Below are positions 22,591-33,408 of a stretch of 45,316 nucleotides of DNA, piece by piece. The stretch covers positions 929,439 to 974,754 of the forward strand of contig RDEW01000020.1 of NCBI GenBank assembly GCA_011109175.1, in the 5' to 3' direction. Position 1 is the first letter of the stretch. Every line of letters begins with the position of its first letter. Under the pieces are notes generated by a model. It did no database searches. It had not been told where the DNA came from and saw only the letters and a program-made list of their open reading frames with translations. This DNA is from Dicyema japonicum. Its lineage: Eukaryota; Dicyemida; Rhombozoa; Dicyemidae. Both the position numbers and the translations under genes were made by a program.

Positions 22591-22876
22591 TTATTTTTCC
22601 AAATCAAGGACTTCCATATAATCCAAAATAAACCTATTTCTTTGATAACGCTTAAAGTTCTTGACTATGCCTGCGTTCAGCGGTTAAAGATAAACAGTTT
22701 TGTTTTTTTGAATGATTAAATTTTCAATGAAAATTATTTTTCCAAATCAAAGACTTCCATATAATCCAAAATAAACCTATTTCTTTGATAACGCTTAAAG
22801 TTCTTGACTATGCCTGCGTTCAGCGGTTAAAGATAAACAGTTTTGTTTTTTTGAATGATTAAATTTTCAATGTTTC
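22591..22876. repeat. Tandem duplication, period 143, inside Tigger element
   Basis: The block from ttatttttccaaatcaagga at 22591 recurs at 22734 with one visible base change. Confidence 0.8.
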
Positions 22877-23005
22877 AAAAAATTTCGTTAAAACGTGACT
22901 TGGAGCATTATCAACCAGTAAAAAAAATTTTCATAAAAATTTTAATTCATCACTAAAATGCCATCCATTCAACAAGTGAATTATCAAGTCGTTGATGTTT
23001 ACAAC

Positions 23006-23483
23006 TGTCTTGACTTGTTAATTATAGTTTCACAGTTTTTCCGTTTTTCACATTTTTTAAGAATTTCTGAAAGTGTCGAAATTCCAAAATAAAGGTTCAT
23101 TTTTATTTCAAAAATCTTTCTTTTCTATGCAATAGAAATTTCGACCCTTTTTCTAACCACGTGTCACTGTAAGATTTAAATTTAAATTTTACTTTCATTT
23201 AAATGCAGAATATTTACAAAATAAATTAATTCGAAATTTTTTANGTGTCTTGACTTGTTAATTATAGTTTCACAGTTTTCCCGTTTTTCACATTTTTTAA
23301 GAATTTCTGAAAGTGTCGAAATTCCAAAATAAAGATTCATTTTTATTTCAAAAATCTTTCTATCCTTTGCAATAGAAATTTCGACCCTCTTTCTAACCAC
23401 GTGTCACTGTAAGATTTAAATTTAAAATGTATATTCATTTAAATGCAGAATATATACAAAATCAATTAATCCGAAATTTTTTA
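23006..23483. repeat. Local duplication around an N at 23244
   Basis: The block tgtcttgacttgttaattat at 23005 onward recurs after the N at 23244 with scattered substitutions. Confidence 0.8.
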
Positions 23484-24636
23484 TAAATGTCTTTCAGATT
23501 GCGGATTATAAAGAAGCTTGTTTGTATGGAAATTTAGTAAAATTTTGCTGACTCATATAAAAATTCGGTTTATTGAAATTTTCGGATTATTGAAGTTCTG
23601 ATTAATGGGAGTTTACTGTATAGAGAAAGTTAAATCATACCGTAACAAATTGCTGAGATGATCAAAAAGATATTAACCAATTTCAAGCAAAAAAAGAACT
23701 GAAACAGACAGTAACCTAATACCAATTTTGAACAGGAACACTTTATTCGAAACAGGAATTAGGAGTTAGTTTAATGGGTATTTTAACGAGTCCGTCTATG
23801 CGGCCTGGACACTTCCGATGCACCCCATCTCCATTTTAATCTCGTACTAGCGTCGGATCCCATGAATCCTCTAAACGCTATTATATCAAGAACGTAGTAG
23901 GTATAAAGCTAGTAAGCCCATCTCCTGTTAGTTCTCCCCTAGTAGGTTCCTTCCCGAGTATGTTCTTTCACAGTAGTCCCAAGCCTCCGTATAGGGACCA
24001 ATGATGTGGTTTACAAAGTTTTGTAAAGATCCCAAATCGAATGTAAGGAACAATTTGCCAAGATATTCTGCGTGTTCGTTTAAGAGGCCAATGGTCTCCA
24101 TGAAGCACACGCAAATGAAATGCATGGTTCGATGTACTGTGAGTAGAGCGTTTTAATTATAGGTTGATGTCCAATTTTCCATAGACCTGTTAGGCATTTC
24201 AGAAAGTTAATTTTTTTCTCACATTTGTTCAGCATGTTAGTGACGTGTCTCGAAAAATTTATGTACGGATCTAAAATTAGACCCAATATTTTTTGCCAAT
24301 TGCTGAAGGACAGTCCTCTTCCCTCCGCAGTAACTTCTATTGTCCTGCTCGAAAATCTTTTGTCCGAGGTATATAAGTTGTAACAGATTTTTCGGTGTTG
24401 ATTGACATCCGATTTTCATTAAAACACTCGAGCACTCGATCGTGGTGTTGTTGTATTCTTCACGTGGCTGTTTGGATGTTCTGATCTCGTGAGGCCAAGA
24501 CGATATCGTCTTCATAAGCCAGAAGCAAATCGTTTTCTCCATTCGGCGTTAGAATGTCAACCGTAAATAAATCGAATAAGAATGGTGATAGCGGCGTTTC
24601 CGGCTTTGTTTTCTCTGTAAGGAGTCTTATTGTGCT

Positions 24637-24820
24637 TCCTGGAGTTGTTGAGGATAGTCTGAGAGGTGAGCTTGTTTAATAAGGATAATCCTCTTAAGTC
24701 TGCTGGCTGTGATTTTAACCAGGCTGGATTCCTGGAGTTGTTGAGGATAGTCTGAGAGGTGAGCTTGTTTAATAAGGATAATCCTCTTAAGTCTGCTGGC
24801 TGTGATTTTAACCAGGCTGG
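24637..24820. repeat. Tandem duplication, period 92, inside jockey-like LINE
   Basis: ttcctggagttgttgaggat at 24637 recurs at 24729; the copies appear identical. Both encode the same LINE endonuclease segment on the minus strand. Confidence 0.8.
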
Positions 24821-25295
24821 ATGTTTAGCCATGAAATTTCCACACAATATCAGGTTTCCGAGCTTGATTGGGTTTAATTAGAATCCATTTGGGAAGAAGG
24901 GGGGGACGTAGATATTTGTAATGTTAAAAATCCCGAATCCATTTGAAATTGATATTCCAGATATTTCCTTGGTCCCGTCATTTATTAGTGATTGTAGTTT
25001 TGCAGAGATGTCCGTAAATCAAATGTTATCTCTTATAATGATGAGACCACAACGACGGTACGATCCGTCCAGGCGGATGCAGTGGTATCCTGGAAAATGC
25101 GGTGTAGGTGATAATGGAGTAAGTCTGCTTTCTTGAAGTAAAATCAAGTCAATTTTCTGTTCTTTAATGAAAGACTGTAGTTCGAGAATTTTGCTTTTGA
25201 TTCCGTTGATGTTTTGGAGACCATCTGCAGAATTAAGAGATTTCACCGACGAGAATTATCAGAAACCCATTCAGCCGAGTGGGGTTAAGAAAAGG

Positions 25296-25430
25296 AAGAA
25301 GCCGTCGTCCGAAGAATCCTTCTTCGGATGGAAAGTAGCTAATGGTCCTTTTTCGCGGTGTATTAAATGCACCCTGAGCGTCCTCAGAAGTTTCATAACT
25401 GGTAGACCACATGACGCCACGTTTAATTAA
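25296..25430. repeat. Dispersed repeat shared with 16838-16975
   Basis: Both copies contain ttcttcggatgg, tagctaatggtcctttt, gcggtg and catgacgccacgtt in the same order with scattered differences. It is the 5' region of the jockey-like LINE family. Confidence 0.75.
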
Positions 25431-25586
25431 CATAATCTGACATCTTAAGCTGCATGCCCTATAGTTGGAATAGAAAAGATGACATATCTTAAGCTGCAAG
25501 TCTTATGGTTCACGCAGTAATGTTTATTTTTTAAACGATCTAATATATAAAATAATATTTAAATATAATATTTAAAAACGACTCAA

Positions 25587-26643
25587 ATGGGTCTTGTGGA
25601 ATATTGCTCCAGCGATGATGAATCTGAACAAATGACGACTCAACAAGAGGAAACAGACTTGAGTATAAAATTAATATTTAATTAGAACTCCCTAAACCGA
25701 ATCTTAGTACTAAAAACGAATCACTCAGCAAACTACTGAAAATTCGTTCAGCAGCCTCTGGCAAAATTAATTTGGATCCCAGTCTAGTGGATAAAGTCTA
25801 TTATCCTCTGTAAATATAGATATTCAAAAAATCAGTCCTGGATAAATCGCCCATCCCCGCTAACTGTGATATTGGCCCTTTGGAGACCACATCATCGAAT
25901 CCTCTGTTGAGACTTTTACCTCCAGTGAATAAGCATGTCAATGACCCCAAAACTCATATGACTGAGGCACATGTGCATATTAACACCGCCAAATCACTGG
26001 ATGATTCGTCTGATGATCCTGATAAAGACTATAAAAACCCACCTGCACAGGAAACTCAGTTTTCGTTCAACTTTACTTATTTTGACGATAAAATTGACGA
26101 AAAAGTGGAAGATGAAGAATTCCATCCTTCTGGGACTCCAAAGGAGGTTTTGAAAATTCCGAATGATGATATTTTTGGGAATGAAAGCATTTCCGACTAT
26201 TTTTTCCTCAATAAATCCGACAAAGGACCAGACAATTTTCAGGAGATCGTACCGGCTGTTGATTGTGAGAAAGAAATGGACGAAAATGTATTTTTGAATG
26301 TTAACGTAGTTTACACGTGTTTTTGGGAGGAAATTGATACCCCAAAACATTAATGTGATTGATGTGGTGGGTGGAGGTGACGACTATGAACGACAATCCA
26401 TGATAAACTTAACAACTACAGCCACCCCTAAAATTCATTCAAAGCGAGGACGAATGGAGGCAGCAGGACTATTTGATAAGAACATAACATCAACTGAACG
26501 ACACAAACACCAGGTGACCTATTTGGCCCAACAGGTCGATGTAATGGTTATCGTAGGCTATGGAGAGGGAGACTGAGTTACGTAGTGAGAGTCTTAATGC
26601 TAAGGTACTACGTAAGGAGAGTAAGTCAAGATATGGATTTTGA
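25587..26643 (+). CDS. PRCC: PRCC-like protein, four tiny introns
   Basis: Exons 25587-25662, 25686-25795, 25820-26287, 26310-26534 and 26557-26643 give 966 nt, 321 aa plus stop. Introns are 23, 24, 22 and 22 nt, GT-AG. The N-terminus MGLVEYCSSDDESEQ resembles the start of human PRCC, and the C-terminus (KHQVTYLAQQAMERETELRS, ending SKSRYGF) matches the conserved PRCC end, where the human protein reads KHQITYL and ends QAKYGF. Between them are LPKPNLS, NPLLRLLPPVN, an acidic low-complexity middle and FTRVFGRK followed by INVIDVVGGGDD, equivalent to the conserved block before the C-terminal helix. PRCC is a nuclear protein linked to splicing. It is shorter than the human protein (491 aa), mainly by lacking the proline-rich region. 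Confidence 0.93.
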
Positions 26644-26967
26644 TATTGTAATTATTTGTGTTAATGTAATCTGTTGTCAATCATACTTATTCCCTCTGTA
26701 AACAAATATTAACAGTCTTTTTTTATTATCTTCCTTGGGCACCAAAGAATGACACGAGAACTCTACTGAGATGGCCTAGGAATAATCTGTTCAAACAGGA
26801 TTTATCTTTTTAAATTTACTGTTAAAATGTTCGTGTTCCTATGATATTTTAGCATTACTGTTAAAATGTTAGTGTTCCTATGATATTCTATCCTTGTTAA
26901 AATGTGCGTATTCCTATCATATTTTAGCATAATCAATTGTGAGTTGAAAACATATTTCTATTTAGTT
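26644..26967. other. Short spacer with imperfect triple repeat
   Basis: Three imperfect copies of a segment containing gttaaaatgt and ttcctatgatatt lie at about 26819-26935. No gene was seen. The stretch ends at a hAT transposon. Confidence 0.55.
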
Positions 26968-27351
26968 CAGGGGTCGGCGGGCTTTTTTGGCTTCGTAGGC
27001 CAAAATTTTATTTTTATGAGATGCAGGCCAAACGAGAAAAATTACTAAATTTTCAAAGAAGTGAATTTATTTAATAAAGTATCAATGCCTACGTTAATCT
27101 CACTATTGGCTAAAAGTAAAATATATTGGTAATATGCTGCGAATCAGTCATCCTTGTTNGCAGGGGTCAGCGGGCTTTTTTGGCTTTGTGGGTCAAAATT
27201 TTATTTTTTATGCGATGCGAACCAATCGAGAAAAAATATTAAAATTTCAAAGCAGTGAATTTATTTTATAAAGTATCAATGTCTATGTTTATCTCACTAG
27301 TTGCTAAAAGTAAAATATATTGTAATATGCTGCGAATCAGTCATCCTTGTT
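26968..27351. repeat. Duplication of the hAT left end around an N at 27159
   Basis: caggggtcggcgggcttttt at 26968 recurs as caggggtcagcgggcttttt at 27161. The copies show more differences than other local duplications here, so two haplotypes or two insertions are possible. Confidence 0.75.
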
Positions 27352-27607
27352 CTTGACAATTTTTTACATTATTCATTTTGGAGAATAACTGTTCACAAAT
27401 ATGTGCTTCCCAATATAGTAGCTATTTACTTAGCATTTTCGACTAAATATGGATATTTTTTACAGAAGCTCAAAATATCCAATGCAGAAAAAATATTTTG
27501 ATATAAGTGTAGTGTCGCATCGAATTTCAAGTAATTCCATTTGATAACTATCTGGCGCTGTCTCAGTTTGTTATTATTATTTAAGCACTTCACGGAAGCC
27601 ATACTAC

Positions 27608-27815
27608 TTATAGCCCCGCATGTGCAGCAAAAGAAACAATGTTGGATGTCATCCTTTTCCGTGCTCCCTTGTTCCTAGCCAAGGCTCTCATAGTGTCAAG
27701 GTCGTCGGCAGTTTTTAAATTTTTTTTAATATTAACCAGGTCTTTTTGTAAAACTATTGGCAGTGTTGTTCTAGGTCTTTCACGATAGCGGCCTTCTTGA
27801 CTAACATATATCAGT
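27608..27815 (-). mobile_element. LINE 3' tail fragment inside the outer hAT
   Basis: The minus strand reads RERPRTTLPIVLQKDLVNIK, then ADDLDTMRALARNKGARKRM, then FAAHAGL and a stop. It is the last part of the family at 5892-9137 (RGRPRTTLPVILDEDLK, DDLDMLRNMATDRKRW, AHALS). A 5'-truncated insertion. Confidence 0.8.
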
Positions 27816-28249
27816 TTCAATTGAAAATAAAAAAAATGTTGAAAAGATTTATATGAACCTGAAAAATGAATATACAAACATTTTACTTTTAAAGCCATGA
27901 AACGTGATTAAAATTCTAATCTCAATTCCATAACTGTTTGCATATTCATTAACATCGATAGGATTCATAGAAAAAAAATTCACAAAACACGTCATATTTC
28001 TTTTTTGTAACTGTAATTCCCACAACTTCAATTTTTTTCAAAAGCAGTGATTTGGAAATAGATTTGTTGTACAAATTGATTACTTCCCTGCAGTTTCAAA
28101 TTTACGTTATTTAGATGAGAAGTTATATCCACTAAAAATGCCAACAAATTTCTAAAGTGGGAGAAAAAATTTTTTTGATTATGTTAAAAGTTGCATTAAA
28201 TGTCCGAAAACATCGGTTCCTGTCACTTTACCCATCATTGGAATAACTC

Positions 28250-28800
28250 TGTAAAATACTTCAAAAATTTGGAATGTTTCAGTTATCCCTCGTACAAATA
28301 CGGAAAGTTGAGAAGTATCTCTTCTGTCAGTACTAGTATCTAATGCGATTGAAAAATATTCGAAATTTGCAAAAAACGTTTTTTAGAAATAGATTTAAAT
28401 CCAAGGACATTTCTTCTACTCTTCTAGTAGTGACCGTTCTTGGAGATAAGCAGATAGATTTAAAAATGGTTTTTCTGGTGGAAATAGCAACTGTAATTAG
28501 TAAGGCAACAATTTTATTGACTNATAACTTGGTCAAATACTTCAAAAATTTGGAATGTTTCAGTTATCCCTCGAACAAATACGGCAAGTTAAGAAGCATC
28601 TCTTCTGTCAGTACTAGTATCTAATGCGATTGAAAAATATTCGAAATTTGCAAAAAAACGTTTTTTAAAGATAGATTTACATCCAAGGACATTTCTTCTA
28701 CTCTTCTAGTAGTGACCGTTCTTGGAGATAAGCAGATAGATTCAAAAATGGTTTTTCTGGTGGAAATAGCAACTGTAATTAGTGCAACATTTTTATTGAC
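28250..28800. repeat. Local duplication around an N at 28523, covering the inner hAT edge
   Basis: The block containing acttcaaaaatttggaatgt near 28258 recurs after the N near 28537. It includes the left edge of the inner hAT; the first copy preserves taaggcaaca at 28501 and the second reads tgcaaca at 28783. Confidence 0.8.
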
Positions 28801-28916
28801 TTAAAAAAAGTAAAAATTGCCCTTAAAAGTCAATTTATTTGTAAAAATTGACCTAAAAATACTAGTTATAACTTTATTTTCATATATAAACTACGCTTAT
28901 GAAAATTTAAAGTAAT

Positions 28917-29178
28917 TTTATTCATCGTTTATCGAGTTAAGTAATATTTTACATTATCCGCTTTAAAATACCTATCCTTGGATAAGATTTTGTTAAAAAT
29001 CGAAAATGATCGTTCCACTGAGCACGATGAGCCTGACATTCAATCATTTTATTCATCGTTTATCGAGTTAAGTAATATTTTACATTATCCGCTTTAAAAT
29101 TCTTATCCTTGGATAAGATTTTGTTAAAAATCGAAAATGATCGTTCCTTTGAGCACGATGAGCCTGACATTCAATCAA
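28917..29178. repeat. Tandem duplication, period 131, in inner hAT
   Basis: ttcatcgtttatcgagttaa at 28921 recurs at 29052 with a few substitutions. Confidence 0.8.
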
Positions 29179-29439
29179 CAAAGAATAATCTAAAAATGAA
29201 ATAGAATGATCATCGAAATTCACTATTTTTGTAATATCATTAGAATTCATCCATTTGTTATATAATTTTTTATTCCACATACGCCTTTTTTAAAATCCAA
29301 TTTTTTCAAATAATTGTATGTTTTATTTATAATAAAATTGGTCGATTCTAAATCATCAAGCAAATGTAATAAGAATGAATATTGTGGTATTATCGTCGTT
29401 AGATCTTCATGAAGTTGTCCATTAATTAAAAAATATGGC

Positions 29440-29665
29440 GAAATTGGAGACCGCTACCGTTTTGTACCGGTAGCAATCGAGACGTCTAGTGCAGCTGGAA
29501 GTATTACAGCCTCTTTCCTAAAGGAAATCGGGGGAAAATTGACCCACCGCAAGAAAGACGTGCGGGAAGCGGTCTGGCTGAGGCAAAGAATTGGTATCGC
29601 AATTATTCGCGGAAACGCTTACTCCGTGATGTCAGCAGCCGCTCTCCCCCATAGTTAATAAATAA
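29440..29665 (+). mobile_element. Retroelement C-terminal ORF fragment inside the inner hAT
   Basis: The plus strand is open for about 70 codons and reads DRYRFVPVAIETSSAAG, then SITASFLKEIGGKLTH, then LRQRIGIAIIRGNAYSVM, ending at a stop. The pattern FVPVAIET then FLKEIG then QRI-AI-RGNA is familiar as the C-terminal end of retroelement polyproteins in metazoan genomes, but I cannot name the clade. GC content is clearly higher than the surrounding transposon, so it is a recent foreign insertion. Confidence 0.55.
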
Positions 29666-30044
29666 TATTTTATTGTTAATAAATTGTTGATTTAAAAAAA
29701 TAAATAAACATTCTTTCGCTCTTTTAATAAGCAAGGAATCTCCTTCTAGAAAAGTGCATATTTGAAGTACATTTGGCAGGTTTGTAGCATACTAAGAAAC
29801 AGCCTTAAGCCAGCTCCCCCATCTCGTAACTATTGGTTCTGGTGAATACTCAATTTCTTTAAACAATTGTCTTCGATAATTGTTGATTAAAAGTGCTTTA
29901 ATAAAAGCAATCAATTTGTCAACATTGAGATAATATACTTTTATTTTAACTGCACAATTATGCACTAAGTGAGCAAAACATGTGATATGGTATAGACTAG
30001 AACGTTTAAATTTTATTGAAGAAAATAGATTAACGGTTATATAG

Positions 30045-30250
30045 AGGCTGCCCTGACTGCGTGGCTATTCTCTCTCAAGATAGCGAGCGAGATTCGCTCA
30101 ACTAACCAGAAGCGCTCACGAGGATCTTCTTTTCCTGTAGCGATCCGAGAAACTAAAATATAATTACTCGAGGGAGCGTCGGGAAACCGAGTGGCTTTTC
30201 CAAAGGATATCCCTGGCAGTAGTCAGAGGTAACAGTCACTCGATCATATC
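30045..30250. other. GC-richer insert of unknown nature within the inner hAT transposase
   Basis: The stretch starting gaggctgccctgactgcgtg interrupts transposase coding between the DAAPYM block and the HITCFAH block. It is much richer in G and C than its surroundings, has no open frame of note, and contains short inverted pairs (ggatat and atatcc about 40 bases apart). It could be a SINE, a MITE or an RNA-gene copy. No identity can be given. Confidence 0.45.
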
Positions 30251-31689
30251 CGCTGGACTCAGTAATTAACTACTCATGTTTCTCAATTTATAATTGAATT
30301 TTCTCTGTCTGGAAAAAAAATTACTTGAGAGTATTTCCTGCAGAAACCATATATGGAGCAGCATCGGTAATAAGGAGAGAAAAATTGTTTCTTTCAACAT
30401 TAATTTTCGGAATAGTGTCATCAATAATTTGACTAATGATAGACGAATTCGGAGGGAAATCAATTTTTATACAATCTATTAGGTAAGATCTTTGCGGATT
30501 TGCCAACGTTCCAACTAGACAATTAACAAATTTGTTTCTCCCAACATCAGTTTCGTCCACAATCAAAAAAACCTTAACAATTAAATTATTCAAACTAACT
30601 TTCTTATTTGAAATTAAATTAATTATTTTGGATATCTTTTGTTGAGCTAAAATTTCTACTATATTGCGGCAAGTAAACTCTGAAGGAAGTGGATGCCCAA
30701 TACTTTCGAATAATTGCTCGATTCCTCAATTTATAGAGTGGAATGTTTGCGGAGACAAATGCTTCCGTTACGTCTGTTGCAAAATTTCTGAAGAAATCAT
30801 TTGGAACAATATTCAATTGTTTTTTATTTGTGGATATATTTATTCTTGAAGAGTGCTTCTGTGTTTCCCTGTATTTGTTCACAAAAAATTGTTTCTTGCA
30901 AGTTACGGGTAACTCACATAATTTTAAAAAAAGCATTCCATTCGGTGTAATTGAAAACTCTTTGGGAAATTTGTCACAAATATTTTTAGTTTTTTTAAAA
31001 TCGGAAGGCTTACTTTCAGACATATGTACTGCATAGTTTAGTTAAAAATTTGTTGCAACAAGACAGAAATGTCACGACGATTATCTTAAATTTATTTTGA
31101 TGCTTAAAATTATGATATAATTATATTATTTAAATTTTTATTTAAAAATTGACCTAAAAATCTAAAAAGTTGACCTAATTGACCTAAAAAACTTTTTGTA
31201 GAAATCTTTTTTTGACATTTTTTTAAATTAATCATTATTTTTAGACTAAAGTCTAACTCTGAATTGACTTTATTGACTTATGTTGCCCTAGTAATTAGGC
31301 ATTTTTTGATAAATTTGCCGTCTGTAAGTGGCTTCATTCGTTTTGAAATTATCTTTGAAATATCGTAACTCATAGGTGTGATATCGTTTTTTTTAAAACT
31401 CAAATTCAAAAAAAAAGTTTTTTGCATTTGGTAATTGTGTTCCAGTCTCTTAATTTCCATTAAGCGTGATTTCCTGTAAACTTGTTGAATTTTCCGTAAT
31501 ACCGAGTTTCATAATGTCGCTTGAGGTTATAAACTTTTTGGACAGCAAGTTTATCGAAGCACATCAGCTCGTGGGCCATATTTTGCCTGCGGGCCGTCAT
31601 TTTCAGACCCCTGGTTTAGTGTCTACGTACTTCATTTATATATAGACGCCTGGTGATTTAAGATGAACAAAGAAATTTTTACTTATTTT

Positions 31690-32790
31690 CCACCGAGAAA
31701 TGGGTGATGTCCAGACTATAGGCTAACAAATCCTACTCTTATGATCAACGATTATAAAGATTTGAGAAAATTTCGGAGACGCCGGACATTGCAGACCGAA
31801 GCGAAAAGTTTCAAGAACTATAAAAAGGTTGAATAATCTGGCTTCTTTGATTTCTTTGGCATGGAATTGGTCAAAGGACTNGATGTCCAGACTATAGGCT
31901 AGCAAATCCTACTCTTATGATCAACGATTATAAAGATTTGAGAGGATTTCGGAGACGCTGGACATTGCAGACCGAAGCGAAAAGTTTCAAGAACTATAAA
32001 AAGGTTGAATAATCTGGCTTCTTTGATTTCTTTGGCATGGAATTGGTCAAAAAACTCTCATCCCATATACGTTCAATAGACGAAGCCGCAAAAATCATCA
32101 GTGTGGAGATTTAAAAGGCAGACAACATATTTATTCTTCCCTCATCATACACGAATTTTATGCCCTCAATTCCCGGACAGTTACACTCGTATAACGAAGA
32201 AATTTTTTTTGAAAAAATGCCATCCGATGGATTTGAAATCTTTGAAATTCATCAGACAACTAAATAAAAGAATCAACCAGAGCATAAAAACCACCAGGCT
32301 CAGAGATGGCGTCAAGAAAAGCTGTTTTTCTTTTCCACATTGACGGCAGAGATGTAGGTGTAAGCATTTGACCACTTCGTTGAAACTGAAGACCCATTCA
32401 GTACAATTTGTTGTCGCAAACGAATTTGTGGAGATTCACGTAGACATGAGATTCATGTAGTAACGAATAACAAACCCGAAATTTTCGTTTATGATAAGAC
32501 AAAAAATACGATTACTCTTGTTGAAATTGAGATCACTTCTCAAAACTACCTCAAACAGGTCGAGGTAGAAAAGTTCCACAAGTATGACTACTGGCGAACA
32601 AACATAAGATTATCCATCTCGCAAAAGTGAAAGTAATCCCTGTGGTCGTCACCTGGGATTGAATAGTCTCCAGATTCTTCAAGGGCCACCTGAATGCCCT
32701 TAAAGTGGAGGAGTCTGTCAAGGCTTATATACAAACACTAATGCTACGAAATACTTTGAAGAGTATGCAAGCTGATGAGAGACATTGAGT
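31690..32790 (+). mobile_element. LINE remnant with restriction-like endonuclease (R2/R4 type)
   Basis: On the plus strand, about 32460-32590 reads TNKPEIFVYDKTKNTITLVE, then IEITSQNYLKQVEVEKFHKY, the PD-(D/E)XK endonuclease core (P-E then E-I-E) and the helix after it. Near 32630-32790 a tail reads KVIPVVVTWD, VKAYIQTLMLR and MQADERH before a stop, in line with other copies of the family. The text before the endonuclease is broken. A 179-bp duplication around an N at 31881 lies at its start. The RT domain is missing. Confidence 0.72.
31702..32060. repeat. Local duplication around an N at 31881
   Basis: gatgtccagactataggcta at 31706 recurs at 31882 with few differences. Confidence 0.85.
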
Positions 32791-32799
32791 ATCGATCCC

Positions 32800-33408
32800 T
32801 GGTGAGGAAAAAGAAGGCATGGAATGTCAACCTAAGGTAGTCTCTGAATATGGGGTGTGCAGCGACGTGAACATACAAGCAATAGAGGTTTACTTATTTA
32901 AAACCAAGAATTACCGACAATATAAAAGAGAGTTGGGGCCGTCATGGATCCTGGCCTCCTTAAGCAGCGGCATCATCATTTCTTGGTGTTCCTCTCGAGA
33001 GCCGAGACACTTCGTGTATGTATGAATCACTTTTCGGAAATTTTGAGATTTCAACGGGATCCGGTTCTTTTCACAAGTTCCTCGAACTTGGTTGGCTTCA
33101 TTGGCGATGAGGAGAATCTTTGTAGGGCTATCGTTACTATTTCTTGGAAGGAGTTTATTTTTTTAGGTTGGCATAGGATAGGTTAGTACCTCATGCCACA
33201 TGGCATAGCCGATTGATGGTAGTAAAGATGATTTAATGTCGAGTAGAAACAGTAGCGTTTTACAAAATTTGTAGTATCATAGTAGCGTTTTTACAAAATT
33301 TAGTTTTCGTTGGGAAGAGGAGATGACGTTGCTTACGTGTTTACTAAAGGTCATGATGGTGTGATCCCCAGTATTTTGATTGAGTTTATGGAAGAAATTG
33401 ATATTCCA
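32800..33408. other. Intergenic stretch without a recognised gene
   Basis: Short frames at 32819-33186 show no resemblance. A small duplication of gtagcgttttacaaaattt occurs at 33252 and 33281. Confidence 0.45.

Larger units (their letters stand above)
22262..23618 (-). mobile_element. Pogo/Tigger-type DNA transposon, degenerate
   Basis: Inverted ends are clear: cagtaaaccctcattaatcc at 22262 and, read from the other strand, cagtaaactcccattaatca ending at 23618. Each is flanked by TA, the expected target duplication. The minus strand inside encodes transposase remnants: LLVDNAPSHVLTKFFET near 22910 (a catalytic block of the DDE domain), then GIVKNFKRYQRNRFILDYME near 22630-22690, then an acidic tail. 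Two internal duplications (22591-22876 and 23006-23483 around an N at 23244) and many stops show it is inactive. Confidence 0.88.
23920..25430 (-). mobile_element. Jockey-like LINE: endonuclease start, RT core, C-terminal part
   Basis: Read on the minus strand. At 25246-25019 the endonuclease begins (LQNINGIKSKILELQSFIK, then LILLQESRLTPLSPTPHFPG). At 24847-24557 a later endonuclease piece reads NFMAKHPAWLKS, with a local duplication. The RT catalytic box is seen at about 24500 as AYEDDIVLAS, a variant of YADD. At 24286-24080 follows LGLILDPYINFSRHVTNML with NFLKCLTGLWKIG, typical of the jockey-type region after the RT. At 24125-23928 a C-terminal piece (MHFICVCFMETIGLLN) ends the element. 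Large parts are deleted and frames shift often. Upstream ORF1 text lies at 25430-25300. Confidence 0.75.
28783..31290 (-). mobile_element. Inner hAT element nested in the outer hAT
   Basis: Its left edge (tgcaacat at 28783; taaggcaaca in the duplicated copy at 28501) is the inverse of the right edge atgttgcccta ending at 31290. The 8-bp sequence gtaattag flanks it exactly at 28775-28782 and 31291-31298, the size expected for hAT target duplication. The minus strand encodes a second, different transposase: a start at 31023 (SESKPSDFKKTKNICDKF), VDETDVGRNKFVNCLVGTL near 30530, LLITDAAPYMVSAGNTLK near 30340, and HITCFAHLVHNCAVKIKVYY near 29960, with TRWGSWLKA near 29820. Further pieces interrupt it (29440-29660 and about 30045-30250). 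Inactive. Confidence 0.88.
26968..31613 (-). mobile_element. Outer hAT element of GTF2IRD2/ZBED type, interrupted by other insertions
   Basis: The left end starts caggggtcggcgggc and the right end finishes in gacccctg, giving inverted CAGGGGTC termini. Flanks atttagtt (left) and gtttagtg (right) share tttagt and fit a slightly decayed 8-bp target duplication. The minus strand encodes, from right to left, a BED-like finger end (YNLKRHYETRYYGKFNKF near 31500), then after a large insertion the C-terminal transposase (TSQLSVFVRGITETFQIFEV near 28300, VDITSHLDNVNLKLQGSN near 28100, KLWELQLQKRNMTCFVNFF near 28000). These match the hAT domain found in GTF2IRD2-type proteins. An inner hAT (28783-31290) and a LINE tail (27608-27810) lie inside. 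Inactive. Confidence 0.82.
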
